From contig CAUBVH010000007.1 in NCBI GenBank assembly GCA_958439425.1, positions 27,135-91,134 on the forward strand: a stretch of DNA of 64,000 nucleotides, read 5' to 3'. The notes beneath the pieces were generated by a model that was not told where the DNA came from, ran no database searches, and saw only the letters and a program-made list of their open reading frames with translations. The first letter of the stretch is position 1. Each line of letters begins with the position of its first letter. The DNA comes from an uncultured Collinsella sp. GTDB taxonomy: Bacteria; Actinomycetota; Coriobacteriia; Coriobacteriales; Coriobacteriaceae. Below are positions 8,084 to 15,816 of this stretch, piece after piece. Position numbers and translations under genes: made by a program.

Positions 8084-9436
8084 ATGGCGGAAGAACGTTC
8101 TGTTGGCGAGCTGCTCGATGAGCTCTTTGGCTTTGAGTCGGTAGCCAAGCGTCAGACGGCGCTTGAGCAGTACGATCGCGGGGAGTTATTGCGCAAGGCG
8201 CGCTCCCGCGAGCTACTGGCCGTGATCGGGGGCGTCGAGGCTGCCGAGCGTGCTGCGCGTGAGTCTGCCGTGCGGGCCGTTGACGGGTATGTACGCCGCG
8301 TTGAATTTGATTCTCTTGCGCGCGCTCGCAAGCAGGTAGGCGTTGTGGGCCCGTTGCAGATGGAGCGGCGCTACGCTGCCTTTTTGCGTATGGAGGACAA
8401 GGCCGAGCTGTTGGCCCGCTTGGAGCAGACGCTTGCGTTTATCGAGGTAAAGCTGCTTGCCAATACGGCGGACAGGGTTCGTGCGGCATACGATGCTGCG
8501 GGGGCTTTGGTGTTGCAGGGCGCGGCGCGTCTGAGCGACGTGCGCGTTGTGGATGCCGCACCCTTGGATGCCAATCTGCTATGCACGCAGTTGGAGCAAC
8601 TGCGTTGTGCCGCCGACGCAACGGACCTTGCCGGCATGATCACGGCGACGTTTGAGTCCGAGCTGAGTGCGACCGGCCCGCAGGGTGTTGACGCGTTTGC
8701 GAGCGATGTGGCTGGCGATGTGGCGCTGGAGCGCGAGCTTACTAATGTGCGCGGTGCTGCGCAGCGAGCGCACTTGGCAGCCCAAGCGTATCGGGCCGAA
8801 CGCGCTGCCCGCGTTGCAGGGAGCACGGTGGAGCCGGTATCGTTGCCGAAGTCTGCTTGCGTCGCGTGCGAGACGGGGTGCGATGCCGGAGAGCTTTCCG
8901 AGTTGCTCTCTCAGGTTAAGAAGTCGTTTGAGACTTATAGGTGCGTTGTTGCCGATGGCGGGTTGTTCCGTGCCTTTGGCACCGGTTCGCTGCATGGGAT
9001 TTGCCGGGGTAGCAGTTATTTCGACTACGATGATCGGTTTGACGAAGACGTGTTGGTGGGCGAGTACGACGGTGCTACCAGGCACAATGTCCGGCGCGAG
9101 GTTGCGATTCCCGAGCTTGTGGACGAGGCTTCGGCCGACGGCGGCGACTCGCTCGAGGTTGCCGTGGCGCGCATGCGTGAGTTTAACGGACGGCGCTACG
9201 ATGGGGTGCTGGATGAGGATCCTGCGCGCCATGTGAATGCGTTTTGGTATGGACTCAAAAAGCTCAGCCAGTACTGCGAGGCCGCCGTGCGTGTGGACGA
9301 GCGTGCTTGGGATTGCTTTATCGATAAGGTGCAGTTTGCTTACGACGAGCCCGTGGGGCGTTTAGCCACGCAGATGGATGACAAGCAGGTTGCGGCTTTT
9401 GTTGCCGCTGTGAATGCGCTCGGCGCTGCTGAGTAG
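8084..9436 (+). CDS. Hypothetical protein at the 3' end of the BREX operon
   Basis: This 450-residue protein is not recognised. GGAGG lies 7-8 bases before the ATG. Residues about 1-250 are strongly helical, rich in Ala, Arg and Glu, and read as a long coiled-coil-like or helical-bundle region. A short cysteine cluster CVACETGC lies near residue 260, which could bind zinc. The C-terminal part (about 300-450) is aromatic and acidic (SSYFDYDDRFDEDVLVGEYD) and reads as a globular domain. It lies 93 bases downstream of brxL on the same strand with the same composition, so it is probably co-transcribed and could be an accessory BREX component of this lineage. The helical N-terminus may mediate contacts with other BREX proteins, which is speculation. 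Confidence 0.7.
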   Translation: MAEERSVGELLDELFGFESVAKRQTALEQYDRGELLRKARSRELLAVIGGVEAAERAARESAVRAVDGYVRRVEFDSLARARKQVGVVGPLQMERRYAAFLRMEDKAELLARLEQTLAFIEVKLLANTADRVRAAYDAAGALVLQGAARLSDVRVVDAAPLDANLLCTQLEQLRCAADATDLAGMITATFESELSATGPQGVDAFASDVAGDVALERELTNVRGAAQRAHLAAQAYRAERAARVAGSTVEPVSLPKSACVACETGCDAGELSELLSQVKKSFETYRCVVADGGLFRAFGTGSLHGICRGSSYFDYDDRFDEDVLVGEYDGATRHNVRREVAIPELVDEASADGGDSLEVAVARMREFNGRRYDGVLDEDPARHVNAFWYGLKKLSQYCEAAVRVDERAWDCFIDKVQFAYDEPVGRLATQMDDKQVAAFVAAVNALGAAE

Positions 9437-9463
9437 GGGCCTGATCCGGTAGGGAGTTTCACC

Positions 9464-9655
9464 ATGAAGATCGATGTTGATGTTGACCAGCTGCGCGAGA
9501 GTTTGCTCGACCGTGCGGGGAGTGCAGCCGGCGTGGGCTTTCCGGCCGCCATGCTCGACGTGGTGGATATCGAGGACGAGTCACCTCAAGAGCTCCTAGC
9601 CCGAGCCGAACGCGAAGGCCTCGACCTCCGCGACTTTGCCGTCGACGATGACTGA
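9464..9655 (+). CDS. Small acidic hypothetical protein
   Basis: A 63-residue, very acidic protein (MKIDVDVDQLRESLLDRAGS ending in DFAVDDD). The ATG lies 27 bases after the previous stop, preceded by the purine-rich TAGGGAG. It has no membrane segment. The segment GFPAAMLDVVDIED in the middle followed by a helical PQELLARAEREGLDLRDFA reads as a small folded domain, and similar small proteins seem familiar from Coriobacteriia, although I cannot verify this. It is the last gene in the BREX transcription unit. The function is unknown; the acidic surface could mimic DNA or serve as an adaptor, but there is no direct sign of either. Confidence 0.65.
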   Translation: MKIDVDVDQLRESLLDRAGSAAGVGFPAAMLDVVDIEDESPQELLARAEREGLDLRDFAVDDD

Positions 9656-9659
9656 GAAT

Positions 9660-9686
9660 GTGACAAAGGGACTGTCCCTTTGTCAC
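9660..9686. repeat. Perfect palindrome after the BREX operon
   Basis: GTGACAAAGGGAC is followed by one base and its exact inverse GTCCCTTTGTCAC. It lies 4 bases after the last gene of the island and probably ends transcription or belongs to the dispersed palindromes of this genome. A related half (AATGTGACAAA) recurs at 10981. Confidence 0.7.
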
Positions 9687-9793
9687 ATGGGGGACGGGGG
9701 CGTCTGTGCCCGCGGCCGCGCGAAAATGCACGATAAACCGTCGCAACGGAGCCCAACGACGTCGCGACGCATCCATTTTGACCGCCCGCTGGT

Positions 9794-9914
9794 TAAGTGA
9801 GTAGACTTTTTTGGAAATGCTGAGCACCCGACGAATTTTCTTCAACAAAATCGCAGATCACAGACCTGTGCTTTGGCGATGTGGTTGGCGATTCGGCAAA
9901 AGCCTACTCACTTA
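9794..9914. repeat. MITE-like intergenic repeat, copy 1
   Basis: An element of about 120 bases bounded by inverted ends: TAAGTGAGTAGACTTTT on the left and AAAAGCCTACTCACTTA on the right. A second, diverged copy lies at 13847-13969. Similarity extends outside the ends (GCCCGCTGG before, and the segment AACGAGACCCCAG about 30 bases after), so the duplicated unit is about 170 bases. It has no coding capacity. The 486-base gap from 9656 to 10141 holds this element, the palindrome at 9660 and the terminator at 10053; I see nothing else in it. Confidence 0.65.
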
Positions 9915-10052
9915 GTTTTGCGCGACGCAAATTGCTCGCAACGAGACCCCAGTCGGGACGACCAATACTCAAATGTAGTTAATTTGGGATAGGGCTTTTT
10001 AGCTAGCCGTATCTTCCTAGAGGCTAAGTAGGAGTTGCGGCGACGTTACGCA

Positions 10053-10080
10053 TAAAAAATGCCGGGGGTAAAACCCCGGC
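10053..10080 (-). terminator. Intrinsic terminator of the DUF3800 gene
   Basis: Read on the minus strand, GCCGGGGTTTTACCCCCGGC forms a hairpin followed by ATTTTTTAT, about 60 bases after the stop codon. It is nearly identical to the hairpin upstream of the same gene at 10833-10864. Confidence 0.85.
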
Positions 10081-10141
10081 TCTTGGAGGCCCCTCTCTTG
10101 GAGGGTACCGATATTTTTATAACAGAAGCCACGTGCCGGGT

Positions 10142-10819
10142 CTACAAGAGACGTTTAGCGCGAATCTTTCTAAGATGATTTTTCTTGAAATCACGATAGT
10201 TTCCAAAGAAGATCTGCTCGGTATTTGTTTGCTCGGAGCGTCCATATTTAATTTGCGCCAGTTCGATTTCGCAGATGTAGTCAGCAATTTGCTGAAGCCT
10301 AAAGTGCTTCGGGTCACATTCTTTATAAATGACCGCCTGCCTTCCGAGAACGTATTCGAATGCAGCGTGAAGGATGGCCGTTACCTCGTTTTGCCCGTCG
10401 TCGTAATAGATTTTGACAGCGTCATAGCTTTGGAAACGCTGAAGTCTGTCGAACAAAAAGAGGATCAAGTCACGACGCATTCTTGCGAACATAGCCGCAT
10501 CGCTTTTGAATTTGTTTCTTTGGTAGCTGAACGTCATGTATGTGACGGGGCATTTGTTGGCAAATGTTGCAAAACTCGACAAAAGGCGATTCCGCAAGTG
10601 GGTGTCCATGCCCCTGTAGGATTCATTGCCATGCATAAGGGGATTCATGTGCAGGGGGATATCGGGAAGCCCGCGCGATCTAAGCGCGTGTTCGTAGCGA
10701 TAAATAATCTCAGCAACTGACGCTGACTGGTCATGGAAAACAAGCGTAACGAGATAGTACTTAGCGCTTTGTCCTCCGTAGTTGCCGGATTCGTCGACGA
10801 AGACGGAAAGCTCCCTCAT
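10142..10819 (-). CDS. DUF3800 domain protein
   Basis: The 225-residue product begins MRELSVFVDESGNYG, the typical start of DUF3800 proteins (an acidic DES motif in a RNase H-like fold), and later has KIYYDDGQNE and LQQIADYICEIELAQ, the second and third acidic motifs of the family. The family is often found in phage, plasmid and defence islands and is suspected to be a nuclease, but its reaction has not been generally established. AGGGAG lies 8 bases before the ATG. The gene is AT-richer than its neighbours and has its own promoter, leader and hairpin upstream plus a matching terminator downstream, so it looks like a self-contained, probably transferred cassette next to the BREX island. Confidence 0.8.
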   Translation of the reverse strand: MRELSVFVDESGNYGGQSAKYYLVTLVFHDQSASVAEIIYRYEHALRSRGLPDIPLHMNPLMHGNESYRGMDTHLRNRLLSSFATFANKCPVTYMTFSYQRNKFKSDAAMFARMRRDLILFLFDRLQRFQSYDAVKIYYDDGQNEVTAILHAAFEYVLGRQAVIYKECDPKHFRLQQIADYICEIELAQIKYGRSEQTNTEQIFFGNYRDFKKNHLRKIRAKRLL

Positions 10820-10832
10820 GATGCAGTCTCCC

Positions 10833-10864
10833 TAAAAACAAAAATGCCGGGGGGATCCCCCGGC
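10833..10864 (-). terminator. Attenuator-like hairpin in the DUF3800 leader
   Basis: On the minus strand, GCCGGGGGATCCCCCCGGC is followed by ATTTTTGTTTTT, a complete intrinsic terminator placed between the promoter at 10934-10962 and the ribosome binding site of the gene. Transcription would mostly stop here unless read-through is allowed. No alternative antiterminator pairing was obvious to me. Confidence 0.75.
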
Positions 10865-10933
10865 CCTTGACTGCCCTCCATAAAGGAACGCAACCATTTT
10901 ATACCACGAGACGAGGAGTCTATTCAAGTAGAA

Positions 10934-10962
10934 ATTATAATAACCAAACACATGTTCGTCAA
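10934..10962 (-). promoter_or_regulatory. Sigma70-type promoter of the DUF3800 gene
   Basis: On the minus strand, TTGACG and TATAAT are separated by exactly 17 bases. The expected transcript start near 10927 gives a leader of about 108 bases before the ATG at 10819, with the attenuator-like hairpin near its end. This is the best promoter match in the window. Confidence 0.8.
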
Positions 10963-10988
10963 TCTACCTGCGGGTATGGGAATGTGAC

Positions 10989-11033
10989 AAAAAGTTGGGT
11001 AGCTAAAAAGCCCCCGTCCCAAATTAGCTACCC
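10989..11033 (-). terminator. Terminator after the antiporter gene
   Basis: On the minus strand GGGTAGCTAA pairs with TTAGCTACCC across an 17-base loop and is followed by CAACTTTTTG. It lies 8 bases after the antiporter stop. The GGGTAGCTAATTTGGGA half also occurs at 13746 after the phosphatase gene, so it belongs to a dispersed repeat used as a terminator. Confidence 0.6.
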
Positions 11034-11040
11034 CTGGCCG

Positions 11041-12642
11041 CTACGACGCGAGCGTGGCGATGACGGCTTCGTCGCCGGCGTATATGAGGGTGTCGCCGTC
11101 GGGGATGATCGTTTGGCCTTCGCGCTTGAGCATCACCACGATAAACGGGTGCTTGCCCTGCGGCACGTCGCGCAGGCGCTGACCGGCCAGGCGACCGTGG
11201 GGCGTCACGGTGACCTCGCGCAGCGTAACCTCGGCACGCTCTTCGAACGTTGGGGCTGCCATCACCAGAAGGTCGCCTTCCTCGATGACGGTATCGCCGT
11301 TGGGCAGTACCGGGTGCGCCCCGTCGCGCAGCACCAAGACCACGAGCATGTCCGTCGCGCTGCCAATATCGGCGAGCGAGCGCCCGGCAAACGGATGGCC
11401 AGCGCCCACCTTGAGCTTTACAAACGACATGCCGTCCTCGTCGCGGTAGTCGTTAAAGGTGCGGCGCACGTCGCCGGCCGCATCGATCATATCGAGTTTC
11501 TTCGCCACCGCCGGCAGTAGCGAACCCTGCACCACAATGCTCGATACGGCAATCACAAACACCAGGTCAAATAGGCCGTGTCCGCCGGGAACGCCGGCCA
11601 CCACAGCAAAGAGGCTAAAGACGACCGAAGCCGCGCCGCGCAAGCCCGCCCAGCTTACGAGCGCAACCTGGCGAGGGCTCGTCTTAAAGGGCGCCAGCAG
11701 CAGACCGACGGCGATGGGGCGGCTCGCAAAGAGCATAAACGCCATGAGCGCCAGGCCGGGTAGCAGCATTTGCGGCAGGCGCGCGGGCGTGACGAGCAGG
11801 CCGAGCAAGAAGAAGATCGTCATCTCGGCCATCTCGGTAAGGGTGTCAAAGAAGTGCGCCATCTCGACCTTGCCGGTGATGTCGCTCGCGCCCAGCACAA
11901 TGCCTGCCAGGTATACGGCCAAAAAGCCGTTGCCGCCCAGGTAGCTCGGCAGTGCGTAGGCGACGATCGCCACGGCGAACAAAAAGATAGTCTGCGCGCC
12001 CTCGGCCGTTGCGTGTGCGCGCTCAATCAGGCGGCTGGATATCCAGCCGATGGCAAGGCCCAGCCCCACGCCCAGGATGATCTGCTTGGCCAGCAGCACG
12101 GGAATGTCGATATTGCCGCCCGCCGCGAGGGTCGCGAGCACGGCGGTGAGCATGTAGGCGACGGGGTCGTTGGAGCCCGATTCGACCTCGAGCAGCGAGT
12201 CGGTGCCGCCCCTCAGCGAAAGGCTGTGCTCGCGCAGAACGCTAAAGACGCTGGCCGCGTCGGTCGACGCCACGACCGATCCCAGCAGCAGGCCGCCGAT
12301 CCAGTCGAAGCCCAGCACAAAGTGGGCGAACACGCCGGTGATGCCTGCGGTGATGACGACGCCGAGCGTGCTCAGCAGCACCGCCGGCGCGGCGACGGGC
12401 TTGGCGCGGTCTATGTTGGTGTTAAAGCCGCCGTAGAACATGATGAACAATAGCGCCGTGCTGCAGACGGTTTCGGTGAGTGCGTAGTCGCTAAAGTCGA
12501 TATGCGCCGGGCCGTTGACGCCCAACAGCATGCCGAGCGCGATAAAGATAAGCAGGGTGGGGAAGGGGAGCTTTTTGCCGACGGGTTTGATGGTCAGGCA
12601 CAAAATGATGACGAGGCCGATAAAAAGAAGGATCTGGTTCAT
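11041..12642 (-). CDS. Potassium/proton antiporter of the NhaP2/CvrA type
   Basis: The 533-residue protein is a cation:proton antiporter (CPA1). About 12-13 membrane segments cover residues 1-390, with the ion-binding motifs VVASTDAASVF and LEVESGSNDP near residues 130-160 and a GLRGAASVVFSLFA helix near 335. Two TrkA-C type domains follow (about 405-475 and 480-533), which in the NhaP2 group bind nucleotides or ions and control activity. It should exchange K+ or Na+ for H+ across the cell membrane. The start ATG has GGAG about 9-10 bases upstream. It is a monocistronic gene facing the DUF3800 gene's terminator region. Confidence 0.9.
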   Translation of the reverse strand: MNQILLFIGLVIILCLTIKPVGKKLPFPTLLIFIALGMLLGVNGPAHIDFSDYALTETVCSTALLFIMFYGGFNTNIDRAKPVAAPAVLLSTLGVVITAGITGVFAHFVLGFDWIGGLLLGSVVASTDAASVFSVLREHSLSLRGGTDSLLEVESGSNDPVAYMLTAVLATLAAGGNIDIPVLLAKQIILGVGLGLAIGWISSRLIERAHATAEGAQTIFLFAVAIVAYALPSYLGGNGFLAVYLAGIVLGASDITGKVEMAHFFDTLTEMAEMTIFFLLGLLVTPARLPQMLLPGLALMAFMLFASRPIAVGLLLAPFKTSPRQVALVSWAGLRGAASVVFSLFAVVAGVPGGHGLFDLVFVIAVSSIVVQGSLLPAVAKKLDMIDAAGDVRRTFNDYRDEDGMSFVKLKVGAGHPFAGRSLADIGSATDMLVVLVLRDGAHPVLPNGDTVIEEGDLLVMAAPTFEERAEVTLREVTVTPHGRLAGQRLRDVPQGKHPFIVVMLKREGQTIIPDGDTLIYAGDEAVIATLAS

Positions 12643-12791
12643 GGATGGTGTCCGCTCCTGGGTGGTTGGCGTGGCACGGTTAGTTGTCTGCGGTTATTTG
12701 TACCCAAAGATGGTGGGTTTATGGGGTTGGATTGCGGGCGTGCGCGATATCGTCATAGACGGCTGCCGTCTTTGCCTCTGCTCGGAAACCC

Positions 12792-12820
12792 TTTCCAGCT
12801 TTATTGCAACGGAGTACAAT
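12792..12820 (+). promoter_or_regulatory. Promoter of the metallophosphatase gene
   Basis: TTTCCA and TACAAT are separated by 17 bases and lie about 75 bases before the ATG at 12896. Just downstream, GTTCAACTTGAA contains the short dyad TTCAA-C-TTGAA, which could be an operator. Confidence 0.5.
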
Positions 12821-12895
12821 GGGTAACGTTTAAGTTCAACTTGAAGTTTTAGTTGCGGCGCCGGGCTTTGGCCGCAATGCAAGGAGAGGCGTACC

Positions 12896-13735
12896 ATGGC
12901 GATCTATGTGACATCTGATGCTCACGGGCACGTGCGTGCGCTTGACGAGGCCCTGTCTAAGATTTCGCTGGCGTCCGACGACACGCTGTACGTGCTGGGC
13001 GACATGATCGATCGCGGGCCCGATCCGGTCGGCGTTATTAAGCTCGTGCGCTCGCTGCCCAACGCCCGCGTGCTCAAGGGCAATCACGAGCAGATCATGC
13101 TCGATGCCATCATTGGCCAGGATCCGCTCGATGCCGAGACCTGGGATATCAACGGTGGCTGGACGACGCGCGAGCAGCTCAACGACATGGAATTTGACGC
13201 ATACGAGGAGCTCGTGCGATGGATGGCCGCGCTGCCGCTCTACGCGGTGGCCGAGACCGAGGAGCGCCCGTATCTGCTGGTACATGCTGGAATCGAGATG
13301 AAGGCGGCGCGCGCGTTTTTGCTTGAGCATGGCGTCGATTGTGCCGATGGCGTTGGAGCGGTGGGTGCCGATCGCGAGCTGCTGCAGCAGATGCTCGCGG
13401 TGCAGTCGGCCGATGACCTGCTGTGGATTCGTCACGGCTATTGGGATGCGCCGACCGGGCTGCTTTCTGCCGAGGGCAAGGGCCCGGTCGTGGTTAGCGG
13501 TCACACGCCCACGGTATCGCTTGGGCGCTATTGCGAGGTCGGTGGTCTGGCGGGGCTCGATGAGGAGTCGGGTCGCGGGCAGATTGTGCGCCTGGGCGGC
13601 GAGGATACCGCCGGTGTGCCCGATCGCATCGATATCGACTGCGCCGCCGCCACCGGCTCCGAGTTCGGTCGCGTGGGCATCCTGCGCCTGGACGACGGGG
13701 CGGAGTTCTACGCGAACATCAACCCGGGCGAATAA
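12896..13735 (+). CDS. Calcineurin-like metallophosphoesterase (serine/threonine phosphatase type)
   Basis: The 279-residue protein has the metal-binding motifs of the calcineurin-like family in order: SDAHGH near residue 7, LGDMIDRGPD near 38, KGNHE near 62, and later LVHAGIE and VVSGHTP. This arrangement matches the PrpA/ApaH-like bacterial phosphoprotein phosphatases. GGAGAGG lies upstream of the ATG at a normal distance. The substrate cannot be told from sequence; phosphoproteins or dinucleotides are possible. It is a single-gene unit with the promoter at 12792. Confidence 0.85.
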   Translation: MAIYVTSDAHGHVRALDEALSKISLASDDTLYVLGDMIDRGPDPVGVIKLVRSLPNARVLKGNHEQIMLDAIIGQDPLDAETWDINGGWTTREQLNDMEFDAYEELVRWMAALPLYAVAETEERPYLLVHAGIEMKAARAFLLEHGVDCADGVGAVGADRELLQQMLAVQSADDLLWIRHGYWDAPTGLLSAEGKGPVVVSGHTPTVSLGRYCEVGGLAGLDEESGRGQIVRLGGEDTAGVPDRIDIDCAAATGSEFGRVGILRLDDGAEFYANINPGE

Positions 13736-13846
13736 TCGGTGCAAGGGGTAGCTAATTTGGGAAGGGTTTTTGACCACTTTTGCCCTTCTGCCCGCTAATT
13801 GATTTCTCTGGGACGGGGATTTTAAAATCATTTGGCTGCCCGCTGG

Positions 13847-13969
13847 CTAAGTGAGTAGGCTTTTTTGGAAATGCCGAGCAGCCGGCAAATTTGCCTCAAC
13901 AAAACCGCAGGTCATTGACTTGTGTTTTGCCGGTGTGGTCAGGGATTCGGCAAAAGTCTACTCACTTAG
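13847..13969. repeat. MITE-like intergenic repeat, copy 2
   Basis: The ends CTAAGTGAGTAG and CTACTCACTTAG are exact inverted repeats. The interior resembles copy 1 (9794-9914) at roughly three bases in four, and both copies share the flanks GCCCGCTGG and AACGAGACCCCAG. The 315-base gap 13736-14050 holds this element and, before it, the terminator-like segments GGGTAGCTAATTTGGG (13746) and GGGACGGGGATTTTAAAATC (13811); no gene is visible. Confidence 0.65.
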
Positions 13970-14050
13970 TTTTGCGTGATGCATATTGTCCGCAACGAGA
14001 CCCCAGCCGGGGTGATTCCATCGCAAATTCCGGTGACCGGGGGCAGCTAA

Positions 14051-15634
14051 TTAGGCGCCGTATGGGTTGCGGTCGCGTTCGATGCGTTGGCGGATGTGGG
14101 CGTACTCGATTATCAGCAGCACCAGGAGTAGGGCCATGATGGCTAGGTAGCTCACCACGGCGCCCATCAGACCCAGCAGCTTAATCAGGTTCACCGGCAG
14201 CACCACGCTTACGGCGAAGCAGATCAGGTAGATCTTGGTGACGTCTCCAGCGTGGCGCAGCACCGTGATGATGGCGTAGATAAAGTCGATGGCCGCGGTG
14301 ACGCCGCCGGCGACGACCATCAGCAGCGCCAGCGTACGGTAGCGTTCAAAGCTGAGGCCGTACATAAAGCTCATGAGGGGAATACCGGGACCTGCCATAA
14401 ATGCGGCGCACACGCCGGTGATGACCACGATCAGCGCCATAACGGCAACAATAATCAGGTCAAAGCGACGACGCTTGCGAGGATTAGCCCAAATGCTCGA
14501 CAAGCGCAGGAGCTGCGGTTTATAGATAAATCCAATGCTCAGCAAAATAGCCTGCGCCGGAAAGAACAGGGCATTAAAGTACAGCTGATATTTGTATGCC
14601 AGCGTGCCTTCCATCACAAACTTGGGCATGCTCTCGATGAGGTTGAACAGGAACAGTGCGCCAAAGAGCGGAGCGCACTGGACAAACAGGTGACCGACCT
14701 CGCGTAGGCTCACGCGGCGCGATTTCTCGGTCTCGAGCAGGGCGAGCGGCGCGGTGACCAGCACGAGCGAGGCGATGGCGGTGACACCCATGGCCATGGC
14801 CGTGATGGGCATGCTGCGCGTAAGGAACAGCGCCGCGCTAAACACCACGATGACGCCGACGGAGCGTAGCGTTTGGCTCATGCCAGCCAGGTAGAGTTTA
14901 TCGGCCTGCTGCAGGCGGCCCTCGTATACGTCCGCCACGCCGTCGATCACCTTATACAGGTAGACGCCCAGGCCGATCGTCGCCATCTGCGCGTCGTAGC
15001 CGCGGACGCTGCTGTACATGAGACCGCAGCCTAGGGCGATCGCTCCGCAAAGCCAGCGGTTGAGCTGATAAGAGGCAAAGGACGTCGTTTCGTCGATATC
15101 CGAGACTTGGAAATTACGCACGCCGTAGTTGCACGCGATCATGATGAGCGTGCCGGTGACAAAGGCGATGGAGAATTTGCCTGCTTCTTCGGCGCCCACG
15201 AGCTGCGTAGACACGATGGTGAGCAGCGGAAATGCCAAGCCCCACACGGCGGTGCCGAGGGTGTTCCAAAGATAGTCGCGACTGGTGGCGTGCTCCTCGT
15301 ATTCCGCTTCCTGCATGGAGAAGCCGCCGCCGTAGACGGCACCGAGCAGACGGTTCCACCAGGCGTTGACCATGCGGCGGACGGGGCCGGGCTCCCGATC
15401 GCGTTCGCGCCGGCGACGGCGCGTGGCCTGGCTGCTGTCGGGGCCGCCGGCGTTGCGCTGGCTCAGCTCCTGGATGCGCGCGAGCTCTTCGGCCGTGTGG
15501 GAGGCGGGGAACAGGCCATTCTCGATGCGTCCGCCCTGGGCCCTTGCGGTGCCGCTGCCCGCTACGGCGGGGTCGGCGACGCCATTGCGGCGGGCGATGG
15601 CGCGGCGAATGCTATCGAGGGGCGTGATGCTCAA
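14051..15634 (-). CDS. Polysaccharide flippase-like membrane protein
   Basis: The 527-residue protein has a charged, Arg-rich cytoplasmic N-terminus (about 1-115, with QATRRRRRERDREPG) followed by about 12 membrane segments. The layout and the segments YLWNTLGTAVWGLAFPLLTI, DVYEGRLQQADKLYLAGMSQ and FNALFFPAQAILLSIGF fit MOP-superfamily (Wzx-like) exporters of lipid-linked sugars. The long N-terminal extension is unusual for the family. It would move surface-polysaccharide units across the cell membrane. It is alone on the minus strand and shares a 180-base divergent region with the lactate permease gene. The substrate is unknown. Confidence 0.75.
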   Translation of the reverse strand: MSITPLDSIRRAIARRNGVADPAVAGSGTARAQGGRIENGLFPASHTAEELARIQELSQRNAGGPDSSQATRRRRRERDREPGPVRRMVNAWWNRLLGAVYGGGFSMQEAEYEEHATSRDYLWNTLGTAVWGLAFPLLTIVSTQLVGAEEAGKFSIAFVTGTLIMIACNYGVRNFQVSDIDETTSFASYQLNRWLCGAIALGCGLMYSSVRGYDAQMATIGLGVYLYKVIDGVADVYEGRLQQADKLYLAGMSQTLRSVGVIVVFSAALFLTRSMPITAMAMGVTAIASLVLVTAPLALLETEKSRRVSLREVGHLFVQCAPLFGALFLFNLIESMPKFVMEGTLAYKYQLYFNALFFPAQAILLSIGFIYKPQLLRLSSIWANPRKRRRFDLIIVAVMALIVVITGVCAAFMAGPGIPLMSFMYGLSFERYRTLALLMVVAGGVTAAIDFIYAIITVLRHAGDVTKIYLICFAVSVVLPVNLIKLLGLMGAVVSYLAIMALLLVLLIIEYAHIRQRIERDRNPYGA

Positions 15635-15693
15635 AGCGGGGTCCTTTCTATTGCTGCGCTCTAGTATAGACGCGACGGTGTTCGCTCGTGTTT

Positions 15694-15710
15694 TTGAACG
15701 GATTGTTCAA
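15694..15710. promoter_or_regulatory. Dyad in the divergent region upstream of the lactate permease
   Basis: TTGAAC-GGATT-GTTCAA is a perfect 6-base dyad with a 5-base spacer, placed between the flippase and permease start codons. It has the size of an operator for a dimeric regulator. No regulator gene adjoins it. Confidence 0.4.
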
Positions 15711-15816
15711 TATTTTCGGCAGGCGGCTGTAATTTGTCGGTAAGTGTGCGGTATCCTGTTGAAGTTTTGTGACACCTCCCCGATGCCGCCCACGCGGCAC
15801 CAAGGAGCTTCTACCT

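Noticed and set aside
10820..10927. Full type III toxin-antitoxin call for the DUF3800 locus
   Set aside because: The leader has no tandem repeats such as ToxI RNAs show, and DUF3800 is not a known ToxN relative. Only the architecture is similar, so it is reported as an observation, not a call.
15769..15816. Upstream start of the lactate permease
   Set aside because: The 16 extra codons have no ribosome binding site, and AAGGAG fits the ATG at 15817.
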